Of a stretch of 64,000 nucleotides of DNA, positions 1-8,555 are shown in pieces. The stretch spans positions 1 to 64,000 of the forward strand of contig JBEKGN010000009.1 in NCBI GenBank assembly GCA_050012775.1, written 5' to 3'. The notes beneath the pieces are model-generated. The model saw only the letters and a list, made by a program, of their open reading frames with translations, had not been told where the DNA came from and made no database searches. Numbering within the stretch: the stretch's first letter is position 1; each line of letters begins with the position of its first letter. The position numbers and the translations under genes were made by a program. The DNA comes from Roseiarcus sp050012775. GTDB lineage: Bacteria > Pseudomonadota > Alphaproteobacteria > Rhizobiales > Beijerinckiaceae.

Positions 1-40
1 GGCTGCGATCGTAGCGAGCGCGGTTTTCCTTCGTCCACAT
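1..40 (-). CDS. IS5-family transposase, N-terminal fragment (cut by window edge)
   Basis: Read on the minus strand from 40, the bases translate as MWTKENRARYDRS, the usual N-terminus of IS5-type transposases in Hyphomicrobiales (commonly MWTKENR...YPSDLTDEEW). Only 13 codons are in the window, so catalytic DDE residues cannot be judged. The start codon is at 38-40, about 60-90 bases inside the presumed element end, which is a normal leader length for such elements. Family assignment rests on this short motif only. Confidence 0.65.
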   Translation of the reverse strand, partial: MWTKENRARYDRS

Positions 41-128
41 CGGCGGCGGCTCCCCAAAGAATCAGGCCGCCTCCCTTGAATCACAAATGACTCAGCCGAT
101 TCAATATGTTCCCGGACAGACACTTAGG
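1..128 (-). mobile_element. End of an IS5-like insertion sequence (left window edge)
   Basis: The first ~100-130 bases belong to the 5' end of an insertion sequence read on the minus strand. The first 40 bases encode the start of an IS5-family transposase, and the AT-richer stretch up to about 100-128 (GAATC...GACTC near 79-96, then GGACAGACACTTA near 114-126) looks like the untranslated end with the terminal repeat. The exact terminus and target duplication cannot be fixed because the other end of the element is outside the window. The element lies directly against xylB homology that starts in the middle of the protein, so it appears to have removed or separated the xylB 5' part. Confidence 0.65.
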
Positions 129-1427
129 GAAAGTGCGCCCGAAGCGCTGGCCCGCGTGCGCGCGATCGGCTTTTCCGGGCAGATGCACGGCGCGGTGCTG
201 CTCGGCCGCGACGATCGCCCGTTGCGGCCGGCGATGCTGCACAACGACGCGCGCGCCTTCGCCGAGGCCCGCGAGCTCTGGGAGAAGCATCCCGGTCTGG
301 CCGGCGTCGCCGGCGTCAAGCCGATGGCGGGCCTCACGGCGCCGAAACTCCTGTGGCTGCGTCGCCATGAGCCGCTCACCTTCGCGCGCATCGCCTGCGT
401 GCTGCTGCCCAAGGACTATCTGCGTCTCTGTCTGACCGGCGAAAAGCGCACGGACATGAGCGACGCGGCCGGCACGTGGTGGCTCGACGAAGCCGAACGG
501 CGCTGGTCGTCCGACGCGCTCGAAGCGAGCGGCGTCGATCCGGCTTGGGTTCCCGCGCTCAGCGAGGGCTGCGACCCGGTCGGGCGCCTCGCGCCCGGCG
601 TCGCCGACGAACTCGCGCTGCCGCGCGACATCGTCGTCGCGGCCGGCGGCGGCGACGCGGCGGCGGGAGCGATCGGGCTCGGCGCCATCCGCCCTGGGGA
701 CGCCTTCGTTTCGCTCGGCACGTCGACCCAACTCATCGTCGCCTCGGACCGCTATCGCGCCGCGCCGGAAAGGCTCGTGCACAGTTTCGCGCATGCGCTG
801 CCAAAGCGCTGGTATCGCATGGCGGCGATGCTCAACGGCGCCGGCGCGCTGGCTTTCGCCGCGCGCCTCTTCGAGCGCGAGGTCGCCGAACTCGAGGCTG
901 AGGCGGCGAGCGACTATCGCGGGCCCGGCGGGACCCTTTTCCTGCCCTATCTCGCGGGCGAGCGCACCCCGCACGACGACCCGCACGCGCGCGGCGTCAT
1001 CTTCGGCCTCGTCGAAGGCGCCTCGCGCGCCGATGTCACGCGCGCCGTGATGGAGGGCGTCGCCTTCACGCTCGCCGACGCGCGCGACTGCCTCGAAGCC
1101 GCCGGCGATTCCTTCGGCCGCGTCGGCCTGATCGGCGGCGGCGCGAAGAGCGCGCTGTGGACGCGCATGATCGCAGCCGCGCTTCGTTGCGAAGTCGTGC
1201 GCTATCGCGGCGGCGAAGCCGGGCCGGCTTTCGGCGCCGCCCGCCTCGCGCGGCTCGCCGCGACGGGGGAAGCGCCCGAAGACCTCTGCAAGGCGCCTGA
1301 TATCGCCGACGTCACCGCGCCCGACCCGGCGCTCGCCGAGGCTTTCGCGAGCGTTCGCGAGCGCTTCGCCAGCCTCTATCGCGCGCTGAAGCCGGAATTT
1401 CCTAGGGCTGCGGCCGATCGAGGCTGA
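87..1427 (+). pseudogene. xylB: Xylulokinase, 5'-truncated by insertion sequence
   Basis: FGGY-family sugar kinase related to XylB, which phosphorylates D-xylulose to xylulose 5-phosphate. The substrate-binding segment (GFSGQMHGAVLL), the catalytic aspartate region (GGGDAAAGAIGLG), and the C-terminal ATPase segment (GVAFTLADAR...IGGGAKSALW) are present. Homology starts around base 130. The N-terminal ~75 residues with the DxGTS phosphate loop are missing, and an in-frame stop lies at 12-14. The ATG at 87 falls in or next to the IS end, so the first ~15 codons are probably not native. The remnant could be translated from this start but should lack kinase activity. It converges on ackA with a 15-base gap. 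A phosphoketolase route (xylulose-5-P to acetyl-P to acetate) would explain the pairing, but no phosphoketolase gene is in the window. Confidence 0.7.
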
Positions 1428-1442
1428 ACCCGCGCGCGCCGC

Positions 1443-2693
1443 TCAGCCGTTTTCGCGCGCGCTCGGGCTTTCGGCCGGCGCCGTTGGGGCGGACGGTCGC
1501 GCGTCGAGGGTCGCGAGGCCGATCGTCTCCACGGTATGTTCGGCGATCATGCGCTCTTCGTCGGTGCGCAGGACGAACACGGTGATGGCGGAATCGGCGG
1601 CGCTGACGATCTCGGCGTTCTTGCGGTTGGCCGCGGGATCCAAGCGAACGCCGATCCATTCCATGCCGGACAACGCCGCCTCGCGAACGCGCCACGAGTT
1701 TTCGCCGATGCCCGCGGTGAAGACGATCGCGTCGACGCCGTCGACCGCCGCCGCGAGGGCGCCGATCTCGCGCCGTATGCGCGCGACGAAATAGGCGATC
1801 GCGTCGCGCGCGGCGGAGCTGTCGGAAGCCTCGAGGACGCGCATATCCTGCGAAAGGCCGGACATGCCCAAGAGGCCCGACTCCTTGTAGAGAAGGTCCG
1901 TGATCGCGTCCGCGCTCATGCCCTTCTCGGCCATCAGATAGAGGACGACGCCCGGGTCGAGCTGACCGCAGCGCGTCCCCATCGGCAGGCCGTCGAGCGC
2001 GGTGAAGCCCATGGTCGAGGCGACCGAACGGCCGTCGCGCATCACGCACATCGAGGCGCCGTTGCCGAGATGGGCGACGATCGCGCGGCCGGCGGCGGCG
2101 GCGGGCGCGACCACGCGCAGCCGCCGCGCGATGAATTCGTAGGAGAGGCCGTGAAAGCCGTAACGCCGCACGCCGTTCTCGTAATACGAGCGCGGCAGCG
2201 CGAACGTGTCGGAGGTGAACGGGTGGCTGCGGTGAAACGCCGTGTCGAAGCAGGCGACCTGCGGCGTCGCCGGGAAGGCGGCGAGCGCGGCCTCGACGCC
2301 GGCGAGATTGTGCGGCTGATGCAGCGGCGCGAGCGGAATGAGTTGGCGCAGCCGCGCCAGCAGCGCTTCGTCGATCCGAACGGGCTTGGCGAAGTCGGGA
2401 CCGCCGTGCACGATGCGGTGGCCGACGGCGACGATTTCGCGATCGAAGTGCGTCTCGCGGAGCCACTTGAGGATCGCGCCGACGGCGAGATGATGGTCGA
2501 CGCGGCCGTGGCTTTCGTCGAAGGCATATTCGCCCTTCGCCCCCGAAGTCGATTCGGCGGAAAAGGTCGCCGCCGCGCCCAATCCTTCGATCTGGCCCGA
2601 GGCCAGCGCCTCGAGCCCCGCGGCGTCGCGGGCGAAGGCGGCGAATTTCACCGACGACGAGCCTGCGTTCAAGGTCAGAATCAATTCGCTCAC
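1443..2693 (-). CDS. ackA: Acetate kinase
   Basis: Converts acetyl phosphate and ADP to acetate and ATP, reversibly, in the cytoplasm. The 416-residue protein has the ASKHA-fold signatures of AckA: LTLNAGSSSVKF at the N-terminus, VGHRIVHGG in the first third, ACFDTAFH with the catalytic aspartate region, HLGNGASM, and FTAGIGENS near the C-terminus. Length is close to the usual ~400. The start is a GTG at 2691-2693. No phosphotransacetylase gene is adjacent. In this group ackA often works with a phosphoketolase, and the neighbouring xylulokinase remnant fits that, but the partner is not visible here. Confidence 0.95.
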   Translation of the reverse strand: MSELILTLNAGSSSVKFAAFARDAAGLEALASGQIEGLGAAATFSAESTSGAKGEYAFDESHGRVDHHLAVGAILKWLRETHFDREIVAVGHRIVHGGPDFAKPVRIDEALLARLRQLIPLAPLHQPHNLAGVEAALAAFPATPQVACFDTAFHRSHPFTSDTFALPRSYYENGVRRYGFHGLSYEFIARRLRVVAPAAAAGRAIVAHLGNGASMCVMRDGRSVASTMGFTALDGLPMGTRCGQLDPGVVLYLMAEKGMSADAITDLLYKESGLLGMSGLSQDMRVLEASDSSAARDAIAYFVARIRREIGALAAAVDGVDAIVFTAGIGENSWRVREAALSGMEWIGVRLDPAANRKNAEIVSAADSAITVFVLRTDEERMIAEHTVETIGLATLDARPSAPTAPAESPSARENG

Positions 2694-2759
2694 GCCACCC
2701 TCCGCCCTCGCGAAGATCGTCCTATAGCAAGCTTTCGCGACGGCGGCGCGATCCGGCCC

Positions 2760-3575
2760 TCAGGTCGTCAGGCGCGGGTACATGCGCGCAGCGATGATCG
2801 TGAAGGCCCCGGCGAACGCGGCGAGGATGGCGAAGTCGGTAAAGAGGCCATAGGCGCTCGTCGATCCCGTGAGCATCAATGCGCGCAGGGCGTCGACTTC
2901 GTAAGTGAGGGGATTGGCGGAGGAGATCGCCTTCAGCCAGCCCGGCATGAGGTCAATCGGATAGATCGCATTGCTGGCGAAGAAGATCGGCATGGTCAGC
3001 ACTTGGCCAATGCCCATGAAGCGGTCGCGCGTCTTCACGATGCAGGCGATGATGAGCGAAAACGTCGAGAACAGCGCCGAGCCCACGACGATCATCGCCG
3101 CCGCGCCGAGAATGTCGGCCGGCGAAAACGAAATGCGGATGCCCAGCGCGATGGCGAGGAGATAGACGATCACCGCCTGCGAAAGGCCGCGCACGCCCGA
3201 CGACACGGCCTTGCCGAGCACGAGAGCGGTGCGCGGCGCGGGGCTCGCCATGTAGCGGTGCAGGACGCCGAGGTCGCGCTCCCAGATCGCCGCGATGCCA
3301 TAAAAGATCGCGGAAAAGAGCACGCTCTGGGCGAGAATGCCGGGCGCGAGGAAATCGAGATAGCGTCCATTCTGAGGGCCGAGGCCGCGCACCTGCGCCA
3401 TCACCTGGCCGAACAGCACCAGCCAGATCGCGGGCTGGAGCGCGCGCGTCAGCAACTCGCTGGGATCGTGACGCAGTTTGTGCACCTCGGTGTCGGCGAC
3501 CGCCAGCACTTGCGTGAAATAGCCGGCGATGCGGTCGAGTGGGGCGGGCGCCGCCGCCGGGATCGGGTCAGCCAT
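2760..3575 (-). CDS. ABC-2 type transporter permease (DrrB-like)
   Basis: Integral membrane half of an ABC exporter. The 271-residue protein has about six hydrophobic segments (for example WLVLFGQVMAQV near residue 50, and ILGAAAMIVVGSALFSTFSLI in the middle) and the ABC-2 family block around FASNAIYPIDLMPGWLKAIS followed by NPLTYEVDALR. Its start overlaps the end of the ATPase gene by 8 bases, so the two are translated together. Substrate is unknown: DrrAB-type systems move drugs, lipids or polysaccharide parts, and nothing nearby narrows this. Confidence 0.9.
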   Translation of the reverse strand: MADPIPAAAPAPLDRIAGYFTQVLAVADTEVHKLRHDPSELLTRALQPAIWLVLFGQVMAQVRGLGPQNGRYLDFLAPGILAQSVLFSAIFYGIAAIWERDLGVLHRYMASPAPRTALVLGKAVSSGVRGLSQAVIVYLLAIALGIRISFSPADILGAAAMIVVGSALFSTFSLIIACIVKTRDRFMGIGQVLTMPIFFASNAIYPIDLMPGWLKAISSANPLTYEVDALRALMLTGSTSAYGLFTDFAILAAFAGAFTIIAARMYPRLTT

Positions 3576-4407
3576 GGGCGCGTTCGGCGCGTCGCGCTTC
3601 GCGAACGCTGCGATAGTTGCCCTCGCTGGCGATCTGGCCGCCGGTGATCGCGATGAAGACGTCGTCGAGCGTGGCCTGCGGCCCGACGCCCGCCTTGAGT
3701 TCGGCCGGCGTGCCGAGGGCCTCTAACGCGCCCTCGTGCAGAACGCCGATCCGATCGCACAACGCGTCGGCCTCGTCCATGAGATGGGTGGTCAGCAGCA
3801 TCGTCGTGCCAAAACGCTCGCGCAGATCGCGCACGCGGTCCCACACGCTATGGCGCGCGACGGGATCGAGCCCGACCGTCGGCTCGTCCATGAACAGCAC
3901 CGCGGGATTGTGCAGCATGCTCTGCGCGATTTCGAGCCGACGGATCATACCGCCGGAATAGGTCTGCACGAGCCGGTCCCTCGCTTCGTCGAGCCCCATC
4001 TCGCGCAACGCCGCGCCGATGCGCGCCTCCCGTTCGCGGCGCGGAATGAGGTAGAGCCGCGCGGAGAGCAGGAGATTCTCGTATCCGGTCAGGGCGCCGT
4101 CGGCGCTGAGCAGCTGCGGCACATAGCCGATGCGCCCGCGAACCTTTTGCGCGTCGCGGACGACGTCCAAGCCGTCGATGCGCGCCCCGCCCGAAGTCGG
4201 CGGCAGCATGGTCGTCAGCATTTTCACCAGCGTGCTCTTGCCGGCGCCGTTGGGGCCGATCAGGCCGAAGATTTCTCCCGGACGGACGGTGAAGCTGACG
4301 TCGTGGACGACGACGCGATCGCCGAAAGCGCGCGTCAGCCGTTCGGCCGCGATGGCGGGACGAACCGGCGCCGTGTCGTCGACGATCGCTTGTGGGGTCG
4401 GCGTCAT
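3568..4407 (-). CDS. ABC transporter ATP-binding protein (DrrA-like)
   Basis: Nucleotide-binding subunit of the exporter whose permease follows. The 279-residue protein has Walker A GPNGAGKS, signature YSGGM, Walker B VLFMDEP, a D-loop (VGLDP) and the H-loop (LLTTHLMDEAD). The extra C-terminal ~60 residues (TLDDVFIAITG) are typical of the DrrA/CcmA group. The start ATG at 4405-4407 overlaps the stop of a possible 34-codon reading frame (4404-4508), which in turn overlaps the end of the YggS gene, so yggS and this exporter may be one transcript. Confidence 0.92.
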   Translation of the reverse strand: MTPTPQAIVDDTAPVRPAIAAERLTRAFGDRVVVHDVSFTVRPGEIFGLIGPNGAGKSTLVKMLTTMLPPTSGGARIDGLDVVRDAQKVRGRIGYVPQLLSADGALTGYENLLLSARLYLIPRREREARIGAALREMGLDEARDRLVQTYSGGMIRRLEIAQSMLHNPAVLFMDEPTVGLDPVARHSVWDRVRDLRERFGTTMLLTTHLMDEADALCDRIGVLHEGALEALGTPAELKAGVGPQATLDDVFIAITGGQIASEGNYRSVREARRAERAHG

Positions 4408-4508
4408 GAGGGCTTCTCGGGCGCGCGCCGGGATCCGTCCCCAAGCGCGGCGCTTTCATGTCTGAGCTTATCGAGCGCTTGCGGCAAATCAAGCGCGGCG
4501 GCGTTCAC
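4404..4508 (-). CDS. Possible 34-residue small protein coupled at both ends
   Basis: Between the yggS stop and the ABC ATPase start is a 34-codon frame starting with GTG at 4506-4508 (overlapping the yggS TGA as GTGA) and ending with TGA at 4404-4406 (overlapping the ATPase ATG as ATGA). The peptide begins (V/M)NAAALDLPQALDKLRHES and looks helical and soluble. The double stop/start overlap is what makes it notable. GC-rich DNA gives such frames by chance, and I know no homologue, so it may be only a translational bridge or nothing. Confidence 0.25.
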   Translation of the reverse strand: MNAAALDLPQALDKLRHESAALGDGSRRAPEKPS

Positions 4509-5215
4509 GTTCGCGCGCCGAAGATCGCGGCGCCGACGCGCACCAGCGTCGCGCCGAGCTGCACGGCCAGCGGCCAGTCGGCGCTCATCCCCATCGACAA
4601 CTCCTTCAGGCCGTTGCGCTTGGCGATGACGCCGAGCAGCGCGAAATGCGGCGAGGCCTGTTCGTGGAGCGGCGGGACGCACATCAGGCCGTCGATCGCG
4701 AGCCCGTATTGCTTCTGGCACAGCGCGATGAACGCGTCCGCGTCGTTGGGGGCGACGCCGGCCTTCTGCGGCTCCCCGCCGGTGTTGACCTCGATGAACA
4801 GGCGCGGCCTCTTGCCGGTCTTGGCCATCGCGCTCGCCAGCGCGTCGGCGATTTTCTCGCGGTCGACGGTCTGGATGACGTCGAAAAACTCGACCGCCTC
4901 GCGCGCCTTGTTGCTCTGCAGCGGGCCGATGAGGTGCAACTCGACGCTTTTGCCGATGGCGGCGGCGCGTGCGCGCAGGTCGAGCCATTTCGGCTTGGCC
5001 TCCTGAACGCGGTTCTCGCCGAACACGGCCTGGCCGCCGAGCGCGAGGGTCGGCCACACTTCGTCGGCGGTGAAGGTCTTGGAAACGGCGACGAGCCGCA
5101 CCGAGGAGGGATCGCGCCCGCAATCGCGCGCGCGCGTCGCGATCGCCTCGCGCAGCGCCTCGAGGCGCGGCACGGCGCCCAGCGGATCGGCAGGAACACT
5201 CCCGTTCATTGGCAT
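4505..5215 (-). CDS. YggS/PROSC family pyridoxal phosphate homeostasis protein
   Basis: Single-domain PLP-binding protein with the alanine-racemase N-terminal TIM-barrel fold and no known enzymatic activity. The family buffers PLP and affects amino-acid and keto-acid balance. The 236-residue sequence shows VRLVAVSKTF (PLP lysine), VFGENRVQEA, LHLIGPLQSNK, VNTGGEPQKAG and LSMGMSADWPLAV, all diagnostic. Length matches the family. Two in-frame starts exist at 5213-5215 and 5207-5209; either gives a normal N-terminus. Confidence 0.92.
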   Translation of the reverse strand: MPMNGSVPADPLGAVPRLEALREAIATRARDCGRDPSSVRLVAVSKTFTADEVWPTLALGGQAVFGENRVQEAKPKWLDLRARAAAIGKSVELHLIGPLQSNKAREAVEFFDVIQTVDREKIADALASAMAKTGKRPRLFIEVNTGGEPQKAGVAPNDADAFIALCQKQYGLAIDGLMCVPPLHEQASPHFALLGVIAKRNGLKELSMGMSADWPLAVQLGATLVRVGAAIFGART

Positions 5216-5383
5216 TCGTCTCCATCGCGCGCTTGACGCCAGAGGACCCTTCCCCTATAGACCGCCGACCCGAGACGCCAGGGCTCGATTGGCGGCGCTG
5301 GCGCTTTTTCACAAGGCGGCCTGCACGCCCTCGAAATCGCCAAGGTCGTCGTTAATCTCATTTCGTTCAGGGGAAGTTGCGCT

Positions 5384-5695
5384 ATGTCACGCCGTTGCGA
5401 GCTGACGGGAAAAGCCGTCCAGTCCGGCAATAAGGTCAGCCATTCCAATCGCAAGACGCGCACGCGCTTCTTGCCCAACCTTTGCCAGGTCACCCTCATT
5501 TCCGACGCGCTCGGCCGCGCGGTGCGCCTGCGCGTCGCCGCCGCGGCGCTGCGTTCGGTCGAACATCGCGGCGGGCTCGACAATTTCCTCGTCAAGGCGC
5601 GCGACGCCGACCTGTCGGACGGCGCGACGGCGTTGAAGCGCGAAATCGTCAAGAAGCGCGCCGAAGCCCAGGCGGCTGAAGCCCAGGCGGCCTGA
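5384..5695 (+). CDS. rpmB: 50S ribosomal protein L28
   Basis: Structural protein of the large ribosomal subunit. The 103-residue sequence starts MSRRCELTGKAVQSGN and contains VSHSNRKTRTRFLPN, the L28 signature, with the C-terminal basic tail typical of alphaproteobacteria (longer than the 78-residue E. coli protein). A GGGGAAG-type ribosome-binding site precedes the ATG. It is a single-gene unit on the plus strand, closed by the intrinsic terminator at 5728-5757. Confidence 0.96.
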   Translation: MSRRCELTGKAVQSGNKVSHSNRKTRTRFLPNLCQVTLISDALGRAVRLRVAAAALRSVEHRGGLDNFLVKARDADLSDGATALKREIVKKRAEAQAAEAQAA

Positions 5696-5727
5696 GGCTT
5701 TCCTACTCTCGGCTGCAAGGCTGATCG

Positions 5728-5757
5728 CCCCCTCGAGTTCCGGTCGAGGGGGTTTTT
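5728..5757 (+). terminator. Rho-independent terminator of rpmB
   Basis: A perfect 9-bp stem (CCCCCTCGA at 5728-5736 pairing with TCGAGGGGG at 5744-5752), a 7-base loop, and five Ts at 5753-5757, 32 bases after the rpmB stop. Confidence 0.9.
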
Positions 5758-5823
5758 CGCGTTTGCACGGCGCTGTCACACAGAGGCCCACAAATGCAAA
5801 GGGGCCGAAAAATGCCCCCTCTC

Positions 5824-5934
5824 CGTCATGGCCGGGCTTGTCCCGGCCATCCACGCCGTTCCGTCGCGCTTCATTCCAAGCGTTTCGCTCAGGCGGCGTC
5901 GCGTGGATGGCCGGGACAAGCCCGGCCATGACGG
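5824..5934. repeat. Dispersed palindromic repeat (MAGLVPAIH type)
   Basis: Two perfect inverted arms of about 33 bases (5824-5857 and 5901-5934) flank a 43-base spacer. Each arm contains the internal palindrome GGCCGGGCTTGTCCCGGCC. In one frame an arm reads as MAGLVPAIH, a string that is often mis-annotated as protein in Bradyrhizobium-like genomes. The element lies between the rpmB terminator and eda and could form a large hairpin. A degraded half copy lies at 32251-32281. Confidence 0.8.
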
Positions 5935-5968
5935 TGGTTGGATCGGCCGTCCTCGGCGCGTTCCGGCG

Positions 5969-6613
5969 CTACGCCCTGAGCGCCGCCGCCTCGCGCGACA
6001 GGGCTTCGATCGTTGCGTAATTGCCGTCGGCGAGCGCTTGGCGCGGCAACATCCAGGAGCCGCCGACGCAGACGACGTTGGGCAGCGCCAGATAGGCCGG
6101 CGCCTTGGCGAGGTCGATGCCGCCCGTCGGGCAGAACTTGAGGTCAGGCAGCGGCCCGGCGAGGGAACTGAGCAATTTGACGCCGCCGACGGCCTCGGCG
6201 GGAAACAATTTCAGCGCGCGAAAACCCAGCTCCATCAGCGTCATCGCCTCCGACGCGGTGGCGATTCCGGGCAGGAAGGGCACGGGCGCTCCGGCCGCCG
6301 CCTGCGCAAGGCGCGGCGAGGCGCCGGGGCTGACGAGAAAGCGCGCGCCCGCGGCCACGGCGGCCTCGATCTGCGCGGGATCGGTGATCGTGCCGGCGCC
6401 GACCGTGGCGCCGGGAACTTGGGCCGCGATCGCGGCGATCGCGCCGAGCGCGCCGGGGGTGCGCAATGTCACCTCGATCGCGCGAAGCCCGCCCGCGACC
6501 AGCGCCCTGGCCTGGGCGACGCCGTCTTCGGCGTCGCGAACCGTCAGAACCGGGATCACCGGCGCGAGGGCCATGATCGAGAGGACGTCATCGTGGGGCG
6601 ATCGAACGGTCAT
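5969..6613 (-). CDS. eda: KDPG/KHG aldolase (2-dehydro-3-deoxy-phosphogluconate aldolase)
   Basis: Cleaves KDPG to pyruvate and glyceraldehyde 3-phosphate in the Entner-Doudoroff pathway. The class I aldolase motifs are present: PVLTV, AIEVTLRTP with the acid/base glutamate, GAGTI, FLVSPG, KLFPAEAVGG with the Schiff-base lysine, and FCPTGGI. I chose the ATG at 6611-6613 (214 residues) because AAGGGAG sits 8 bases upstream. An ATG further upstream at 6649 would add 12 residues without family support. The gene is transcribed away from the antiporter gene; edd is not adjacent. Confidence 0.92.
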   Translation of the reverse strand: MTVRSPHDDVLSIMALAPVIPVLTVRDAEDGVAQARALVAGGLRAIEVTLRTPGALGAIAAIAAQVPGATVGAGTITDPAQIEAAVAAGARFLVSPGASPRLAQAAAGAPVPFLPGIATASEAMTLMELGFRALKLFPAEAVGGVKLLSSLAGPLPDLKFCPTGGIDLAKAPAYLALPNVVCVGGSWMLPRQALADGNYATIEALSREAAALRA

Positions 6614-6771
6614 GGCGGGCTCCCTTGGAACGGACCTCGCCTTTAGCACGCTCGCGATCGTCGCCGCGAGAGCGATTTGCGGGCGGGAAGGAAAGGGTCG
6701 CGCCGGCGCGCGAATCGATTAAGCTCACTCCCGATCCGCTCGCACGCGCGGGGCGCGAAGGGGCCCTAGAC

Positions 6772-8553
6772 ATGAACGCGCCGTTCGATCTCGCCATCTA
6801 CAAGGAAGCGCTGCTGTTCCTGGTCACGGCGGGAATCGTCGCGCCGCTGTTCTTCCGCATCCACGTCAGCCCGGTGCTCGGCTATCTCCTGGCGGGCGTC
6901 GCGCTGGGGCCGTTCGGCCTCGGCCGGCTCGCCGAGCGGGCGCCCTGGCTCGACGCTCTGGCGCTGACCAATGTCGAAACGATCGACCGGATCGCCTCTT
7001 TCGGCGTCGTCTTTCTCCTTTTCACCATCGGTCTGGAACTCTCCTTCGAACGCCTCAAGCGCATGCGGCGTCTGGTGTTCGCGTTCGGCCTGGCGCAGGT
7101 CGTCGTCTCCGCTTTGGCGCTCGGCGGCGCCGCCTATGCCCTCGGACAAAGGCCGGCGGCGGCGTTGATGATCGGCGCGGCGCTGTCGCTCTCCTCCACC
7201 GCGATCGTCATTCCCGTGCTGGCCGAAGAAAAGCGGCTGGGCGCGGCGGTCGGGCGCTTCAGTTTCGCCGCCCTGCTGTTTCAGGATCTCGCGGTCGCGC
7301 CGCTGCTGGTTTTGGCGGCGGCGCTGGCCGCCGGGCGCGTCGAGAGCCTCGGCGCGAGCCTCGCCTTGACCCTGGCCCCGGCCGCCCTGGCGCTCGCCGC
7401 GGTGATCGTCGTCGGCCGCCTCGTGCTGCGGCCGCTGTTCCATTCCGTCGCGACGACGCGCAGCCCGGAGTTTTTCATGGCGGCCTGCCTGCTGGTCGTC
7501 CTCGGCGCGGCTCTGACCGCCGCCGCCAGCGGCCTGTCGATGGCGCTCGGCGCCTTCGTCGCCGGCCTGCTGCTCGCCGAAACGGAGTATCGGCGCGAAA
7601 TCGAAGTGACGATCGAGCCGTTCAAGGGCCTGCTGCTCGGCTTGTTTTTCGTCTCCATCGGCGCCGAACTCGATCTTTCCGTGCTCACGGCGCATCCTGG
7701 CGACGTCCTCAAGCTGACGGCGGCCTTCGTCGTCGTCAAGGCGATCCTGCTGTTCGTTCTCGCGCGCCTGTTCGGCGCGCCGAACGGCATCGCCGCGGAA
7801 GTGGCGCTGCTGCTGGGGCCGGGCGGCGAATTCGCCTTCGTGATGATCGGCGCCGCCGTCGCCGGGCGCGTCGTGCCCGGCGCGGACGGCCGGATCCTTC
7901 TCGTCGCGGTGGCGCTGTCGATGCTGGCGATTCCGCTTCTCGGCAGGATCGGCGCGGCGCTGGCGGCGCGGCCGCCCGAGAGAGAGATCGACGTGGAGGC
8001 GAAAGCCGCGCCGCCGCACGACGAAAGCCGGCGCGTCATCATCGTCGGCTATGGCCGCGTCGGAGCGCTGATCGGCGAAATGCTCGCGCTGCACAGCATT
8101 CCCTACATCGCCGTCGACGCCAACCCGACCCTCATCGCGCGCGAGCGGCGCGCCGGCAAACCCGTCTTCTTCGGCGACGCCTCGCGCGAGGAATTCCTGC
8201 GCCGCTGCGGCATCGACACGGCGCGCGCGCTGGTCGTCACCATGGACGCGCCGAGCGCCAACGAAGCGGTCGTCGCGGCCGCGCGCCGCCTGAGGCCCGA
8301 CATCACCCTCGTCGCGCGCGCCCGCGACGCCGCCCATGCGCGCACGCTCTACAACCTCGGCGTCACCGACGCCGTGCCGGAAACGATCGAGGCGAGCTTG
8401 CAGCTCTCCGAGGCGGTGCTCGTCGACATCGGCGAGCCGATGGGCCTGGTGATCGCCTCGATCCACGAGAAGCGCGACGAATATCGCAAGCTGCTCATCG
8501 CCGCGGGGGCGAGCGAAGAGACGCGGGGCGCGCGTCGGGCGCGCAAGAGCTGA
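6772..8553 (+). CDS. Monovalent cation:proton antiporter-2 (CPA2/KefB-YbaL type)
   Basis: Inner-membrane cation/proton exchanger of 593 residues. The first ~390 residues form the Na/H-exchanger domain with about twelve hydrophobic segments, including the conserved LFTIGLELSFERLK and ALSLSSTAIVIPVL blocks. From about residue 420 a TrkA-N/RCK Rossmann domain follows (VIIVGYGRVGALIGEML), which senses NAD(H) or a similar ligand. Kef proteins export K+ and are gated by glutathione adducts, but ion choice cannot be read from sequence. I chose the ATG at 6772, with GAAGGGG upstream; the open frame extends 5' without a good start. Confidence 0.9.
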   Translation: MNAPFDLAIYKEALLFLVTAGIVAPLFFRIHVSPVLGYLLAGVALGPFGLGRLAERAPWLDALALTNVETIDRIASFGVVFLLFTIGLELSFERLKRMRRLVFAFGLAQVVVSALALGGAAYALGQRPAAALMIGAALSLSSTAIVIPVLAEEKRLGAAVGRFSFAALLFQDLAVAPLLVLAAALAAGRVESLGASLALTLAPAALALAAVIVVGRLVLRPLFHSVATTRSPEFFMAACLLVVLGAALTAAASGLSMALGAFVAGLLLAETEYRREIEVTIEPFKGLLLGLFFVSIGAELDLSVLTAHPGDVLKLTAAFVVVKAILLFVLARLFGAPNGIAAEVALLLGPGGEFAFVMIGAAVAGRVVPGADGRILLVAVALSMLAIPLLGRIGAALAARPPEREIDVEAKAAPPHDESRRVIIVGYGRVGALIGEMLALHSIPYIAVDANPTLIARERRAGKPVFFGDASREEFLRRCGIDTARALVVTMDAPSANEAVVAAARRLRPDITLVARARDAAHARTLYNLGVTDAVPETIEASLQLSEAVLVDIGEPMGLVIASIHEKRDEYRKLLIAAGASEETRGARRARKS

Positions 8554-8555
8554 AC

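Noticed and set aside
1536..3647. A 700-codon plus-strand open frame across ackA and the ABC permease
   Set aside because: It is antisense to two well-supported genes, is Arg/Asp/Gly-rich without motifs, and is a product of GC-rich third positions.
5763..5940. Short MAGLVPAIHA-containing peptides on both strands
   Set aside because: They are translations of the inverted repeat, a known annotation artefact.
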